8,242 nt of DNA from DASPTH01 sp035623515 (GTDB lineage: Bacteria > Actinomycetota > Acidimicrobiia > IMCC26256 > DASPTH01). The DNA lies in contig DASPTH010000238.1 of assembly GCA_035623515.1 (NCBI GenBank), forward strand, positions 1 to 8,242, read 5' to 3'. Numbering within the stretch: position 1 is the stretch's first letter; each line of letters opens with the position of its first letter. The notes under the pieces are model-generated. The model ran no database searches and was not told the DNA's origin. It worked only from the letters and a program-made list of their open reading frames with translations. The position numbers and the translations under genes are program-made. Below, in pieces: positions 5,460 to 8,242 of the stretch.

Positions 5460-6263
5460 CTACGTCCACTGCCAAGCTTCGACGGTCTCCACCTCGGGTC
5501 CGAGGAACCGAGCGCCGAGCGTCCGGAATGTATCGACTGGTCCGCTCGTCAGGAACAGGTGCTTTGGCGCGGAGGTGCCCTCGGGGGCCTGCATGCCGCG
5601 CGCGACCAGGAGGTCCCGGACGGCGAACGCGGTCTCGTCGGCGCTCGAAACGAGCATCACTTCCCTACCCATGACGCCGCTGATCGTACGGGCGAGGAGG
5701 GGGTAATGGGTGCAACCGAGCACCAGCGTGTCGACCCCCGCCTGGCGCAGGGGCGCCAGCAGGCGCTCGGCCAGGACCCGCGCCTCGTCGGAGTCGACGT
5801 CGCCCGCCTCCACGAACTCCACGAATCCCGGGCATCCCTGCATGCGGAGGTCGACGTCGGGCGCGATCCGGGCCGCCAGCCGCTGGTAGGCACCCGACCG
5901 GACTGTGCCCGATGTCGCAATTACGCCGAGCCGCCGGTTCCGGGTGACCTTGGTGCCGGCCCGTAGCCCCGGTTCGATGACGCCGACGACGGGGATGTCG
6001 AGGCGCTGGTCGAGCGGGTCGAGTGCGGCGGCGGCGGCGTTGTTGCATGCGATGACGAGGGCCTTCACGTTCCGGGCGAGGAGGAGGTCGGTGATCTCGA
6101 GGGAGTACTTGAGCACCTCGTCGAGGGGCTTCGCGCCGTACGGGAAGTGACCGGTGTCACCGAAATAGACCATCCGTTCGTTCGGGAGCACGTCGATCAG
6201 CGCCCGCAGCACGGTGAGCCCGCCGAGACCCGAGTCGAACACACCGATGGGAGCCGTGCTCAC
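5460..6263 (-). CDS. murI: Glutamate racemase
   Basis: MurI interconverts L- and D-glutamate without cofactor, supplying D-Glu for peptidoglycan. The 267-residue product carries both halves of the two-cysteine active site: N-terminal GVFDSGLGGLTVLRAL (7-22), YFGDTGHFPYG (33-43), the first catalytic cysteine C73 in VIACNNA, a Glu at E152 in CPGFVEFVEAGD, and the second cysteine C184 with His in LGCTHYPLL (182-190). Length matches the family. The third residue of the usual ACNTA motif is Asn here (ACNNA); this position varies in the family and the cysteine is intact. I chose the GTG at 6263, which overlaps the upstream stop as GTGA and lies six residues before the conserved GVFDSG. It stands between the Sua5-like gene and the MBL-fold gene, the same relative position to the latter as in mycobacteria. 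Confidence 0.97.
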   Translation of the reverse strand: MSTAPIGVFDSGLGGLTVLRALIDVLPNERMVYFGDTGHFPYGAKPLDEVLKYSLEITDLLLARNVKALVIACNNAAAAALDPLDQRLDIPVVGVIEPGLRAGTKVTRNRRLGVIATSGTVRSGAYQRLAARIAPDVDLRMQGCPGFVEFVEAGDVDSDEARVLAERLLAPLRQAGVDTLVLGCTHYPLLARTISGVMGREVMLVSSADETAFAVRDLLVARGMQAPEGTSAPKHLFLTSGPVDTFRTLGARFLGPEVETVEAWQWT

Positions 6264-7228
6264 GCCGAACCGGTCCCCGCCGCACGCCGCAGGCGATCGG
6301 CCACCGCGGCGCCGATCCCGATCTCCGGCGGCGGCACCGCGAGCAGGATGTCGACACGCTCGGCGTCCGCCTTCCGCAGCAGCGCGTACAGGGAACGTGC
6401 GTAGTCGTCCCCGTCGGAGGGCGCCCCGACCACGACGACGTCGGCCGGCAGCCCGTCGGGCAACTTCGGCGCGACGACGCCGACGCGAAGCGCGCAGTCG
6501 AGCGCGGCTCGGGCGCGGGGAACGAGGTCGTGCGCGTCGACGACTTCCACCTGCACGCGGGGTGCGTAGTGCGACGGGAGCGTTCCGGGGGCGCGTATCG
6601 CGCCGTCGTCACGCACGCTGATCCGACGGCCGAGCACGTCCTCGATCCGCTCGCGGGGGACGCCGCCGAGACGCAGGATCGTCGGCTCGCCGTTCGAGCA
6701 GTCGACGATCGTCGACTCCACGCCGACGCGGCACCGCCCTCCGTCGAGCACGAGATCGACGTCGGCACCGAGGTCGGCGCGGACGTCGCTCGCGCTGGTG
6801 GGGCTCACGCGCCCGAACCGGTTCGCCGACGGCGCGGCGATCCCGCCGCCGAATTCGCGCAGCAGCGCGAGCGCGACGGGCTGGTCGGGCACGCGCACGG
6901 CCACCGTGTCGAGGCCTCCCGTCACCTCGTCGGGTACTCCCGCGGCGCGCGCGACCACGACCGTGAGCGGGCCGGGCCAGCACGCCTCGCCGAGCGCGCG
7001 CGCGACCGTCGGCACGCGCGCGGCCCAGTCGTCGAGCTGGTCGGCGGACGCGAGGTGCACGATCACCGGATGGCTCGCGGGACGCCCCTTGACCGCGTAC
7101 AAGCGGCGCAACGCCGCAGGCGACCGGGCGTCGGCGCCGAGGCCGTAGACGGTCTCGGTGGGGAAGGCCACGAGCCCGCCGGCCCACAGCACGTCCGCGG
7201 CGCGAACGATGTCGGCGTCCGTCGTCAC
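6260..7228 (-). CDS. L-threonylcarbamoyladenylate synthase, Sua5/YrdC/TsaC family
   Basis: This enzyme makes threonylcarbamoyl-AMP from threonine, bicarbonate and ATP, the first step of the t6A37 modification of tRNAs reading ANN codons. The 322-residue protein is the long Sua5 form. The YrdC domain (about 4-205) contains FPTETVYGLG (22-31), KGRPASHPVIVHL (47-59), WPGPLTVV (84-91), APSANRFGRVSPT (132-144) and GVESTIVD (169-176). A linker with APGTLPSHYAP (213-223), equivalent to the Sua5 interdomain loop, leads to a C-terminal Rossmann-like Sua5 domain of about 100 residues. The GTG at 7228 is four bases after the cysM stop, with GGTGAC just ahead; the longer open frame upstream is a shadow of cysM. 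In the M. tuberculosis locus I recall a rhomboid gene between cysM and murI, so this gene is a lineage-specific arrangement. The neighbouring tRNA-Leu(UAG) reads CUN codons and is not itself a t6A substrate. Confidence 0.95.
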   Translation of the reverse strand: MTTDADIVRAADVLWAGGLVAFPTETVYGLGADARSPAALRRLYAVKGRPASHPVIVHLASADQLDDWAARVPTVARALGEACWPGPLTVVVARAAGVPDEVTGGLDTVAVRVPDQPVALALLREFGGGIAAPSANRFGRVSPTSASDVRADLGADVDLVLDGGRCRVGVESTIVDCSNGEPTILRLGGVPRERIEDVLGRRISVRDDGAIRAPGTLPSHYAPRVQVEVVDAHDLVPRARAALDCALRVGVVAPKLPDGLPADVVVVGAPSDGDDYARSLYALLRKADAERVDILLAVPPPEIGIGAAVADRLRRAAGTGSA

Positions 7229-7232
7229 GTCG

Positions 7233-8171
7233 TCACCAGTAGTTGATCCTCGTCGCGCGGTCCACGACGTCGTCGAGGTCGTCGGTCCAGGCACCCGACG
7301 ACAGGTACTTCCACCCGCCGTCGGGCAGCAGCGTGACGATCGTGCCCTCCTCCATCTGCGCCGCGACCTTCGCCGCGCCCGCCACCGCGGCGCCCGACGA
7401 CACGCCCGCGAAGACCTGGCACTCGTCGAGCAGCCGGCGCAACCACTGGATCGACTCGCGCGGGCGCACGATGAACTTCCGGTCGAGGACGGCGGGATCG
7501 AAGATCGGCGGCACGAAACCGTCCTCGAGGTTGCGGAGCCCCTGCACGAGCTCGCCGGCCGGCGGCTCGACGGCGACCACCTGCACGCCCGGCTTCTGCT
7601 CCTTCAGGTAGCGGCCCACGCCCATGAGCGTGCCGCTCGTGCCGAGACCGGCGACGAACACGTCGACCTCGGGGCAGTCGGTCCAGATCTCCGGACCGGT
7701 GCCCTCGTAGTGCGCCAGAGGATTCGCGGGGTTGCCGTACTGGAAGAGGCGGACCAGCTCGGGCCGGTCGTGCTCCATCTGCTCCGACAACCGGATCGCG
7801 CCGTTGCTGCCCTCCTCAGCCGGCGACAGCACCACCTCGGCGCCGAAGATCTCGAGCAGCTGGCGCCGCTCCACCGAGACGTTCTCGGGCATGATCACGC
7901 GCAGCCTGTAGCCGCGCAGCTTGGCGACGAGCGCGAGCCCGATGCCGGTGTTGCCCGACGACGGCTCGAGGATCGTCGCGCCCTTCTTCAGCACGCCGTC
8001 GCGTTCCGCGAGTTCGACCATCTTCAGCGCGATGCGATCCTTCGACGAACCACCGGGGTTCTGGCCTTCGAGCTTGGCCCAGATGCGGACGTCGGGATTC
8101 GGCGAGAGCTGGTGCAGCGCGACGAGCGGCGTGTCGCCGATCAGGTCGAGGATCGAGTCGTACCGGGCCAC
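7233..8171 (-). CDS. cysM: CysO-dependent cysteine synthase, O-phosphoserine sulfhydrylase
   Basis: This PLP enzyme belongs to the cysteine synthase fold. The 312-residue product closely follows M. tuberculosis CysM as I remember it: MARYDSILDLIGDTPLV, PLP lysine K44 in GGSSKDR (40-46), EPSSGNTG (69-76) for PLP and substrate binding, MPENVSVERRQLLE (94-107), YGNPANPLAHYEGTGPE (145-161) and AGLGTSGTLMG (174-184). R213 in GLRNLEDGFVP aligns with Arg220 of the mycobacterial enzyme, the residue that recognises the phosphate of O-phosphoserine, so O-phosphoserine rather than O-acetylserine is the likely substrate. The sulfur donor would be thiocarboxylated CysO, whose gene ends ten bases upstream. 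The product, cysteine attached to the CysO C-terminus, is released by a JAMM protease (Mec), not in view. The start is GTG at 8171 with a weak GGGCGA ahead. This route is associated with sulfur assimilation under oxidative stress. Confidence 0.96.
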   Translation of the reverse strand: MARYDSILDLIGDTPLVALHQLSPNPDVRIWAKLEGQNPGGSSKDRIALKMVELAERDGVLKKGATILEPSSGNTGIGLALVAKLRGYRLRVIMPENVSVERRQLLEIFGAEVVLSPAEEGSNGAIRLSEQMEHDRPELVRLFQYGNPANPLAHYEGTGPEIWTDCPEVDVFVAGLGTSGTLMGVGRYLKEQKPGVQVVAVEPPAGELVQGLRNLEDGFVPPIFDPAVLDRKFIVRPRESIQWLRRLLDECQVFAGVSSGAAVAGAAKVAAQMEEGTIVTLLPDGGWKYLSSGAWTDDLDDVVDRATRINYW

Positions 8172-8181
8172 TCGATTCGCC

Positions 8182-8242
8182 CTAGCTGGGCGCCGGCCCG
8201 GCTCCTCCGGCGACCGCGGGGATGATCGACAGGACGTCGCCG
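8182..8242 (-). CDS. cysO: CysO/ThiS/MoaD-family sulfur carrier, C-terminal end only
   Basis: Only the last 20 codons are inside the window: a partial codon, then GDVLSIIPAVAGGAGPAPS and TAG. The segment GD-V-x-IIPAVAGG is the hallmark C-terminus of ubiquitin-like sulfur carriers, whose terminal Gly-Gly is adenylated and converted to a thiocarboxylate. Position ten bases before cysM identifies it as CysO, the sulfide donor for CysM. Unusually, the Gly-Gly (8203-8208) is not terminal: six residues (AGPAPS) follow. If the reading frame is right, a protease must remove them first. Upstream sequence is outside the window, so length and start are unknown. Alternatives are a MoaD- or ThiS-like carrier for another pathway, but the cysM neighbour argues against this. 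Confidence 0.85.
   Translation of the reverse strand, partial: GDVLSIIPAVAGGAGPAPS

Noticed and set aside
4240..5706. Plus-strand open frame of 488 codons
   Set aside because: It lies antisense to rph, the MBL hydrolase and murI, whose motifs are complete; its Arg/Ala/Val-rich translation has no recognisable domain. Long antisense frames are expected at this GC content.
7158..8225. Plus-strand open frame of 355 codons
   Set aside because: Antisense shadow of cysM and the start of the Sua5 gene; the translation is rich in Arg, His and Asp with no motif.

Overview
The window is GC-rich, gene-dense bacterial DNA with almost everything on the minus strand. The gene content and order (cysO, cysM, murI, an Rv1339-like metallo-beta-lactamase hydrolase, rph, rdgB) match the locus known from Mycobacterium tuberculosis (Rv1335-Rv1341). 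This points to an actinobacterium. The diverged sequences and the small unknown proteins would fit a deep lineage such as Acidimicrobiia, but that placement is an inference from memory and has not been tested.

Right to middle (8242 down to 2392, minus strand) is one tightly packed gene string, read from right to left: the C-terminal end of a CysO/ThiS-like sulfur carrier, the cysteine synthase CysM, a Sua5/TsaC threonylcarbamoyl-AMP synthase, glutamate racemase MurI, a metallo-beta-lactamase hydrolase, RNase PH, RdgB/HAM1 nucleotide pyrophosphatase, and two proteins of unknown function. Gaps are at most 29 bases and two junctions are 4-base GTGA overlaps, so this is very likely an operon whose promoter lies beyond the window. 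Seven of the eight complete or start-visible recognised genes on this strand, counting the exporter, begin with GTG or TTG. The cargo is housekeeping: cysteine supply, tRNA t6A modification, D-glutamate for peptidoglycan, a possible cyclic-nucleotide or RNA hydrolase, tRNA 3' trimming, and clean-up of non-canonical nucleotides.

Middle (2144-2391) is the only intergenic island. It holds a plus-strand tRNA-Leu(UAG) gene without an encoded CCA end, a 10-bp perfect hairpin between the convergent tRNA and operon ends, short direct repeats, and a candidate promoter for the left-hand genes.

Left (2143 down to 1, minus strand) is a two-gene unit: a MarR-family regulator overlapping by 4 bases with an ABC exporter half-transporter that runs off the window inside its Walker B motif.

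Most worth a second look are a CysO whose di-glycine is followed by six extra residues, a TGA stop directly abutting an in-frame TTG start between the hydrolase and rph, a small four-cysteine protein with a basic tail, and an aspartate in place of the Q-loop glutamine of the exporter. I saw no mobile element, phage, CRISPR or defence system.
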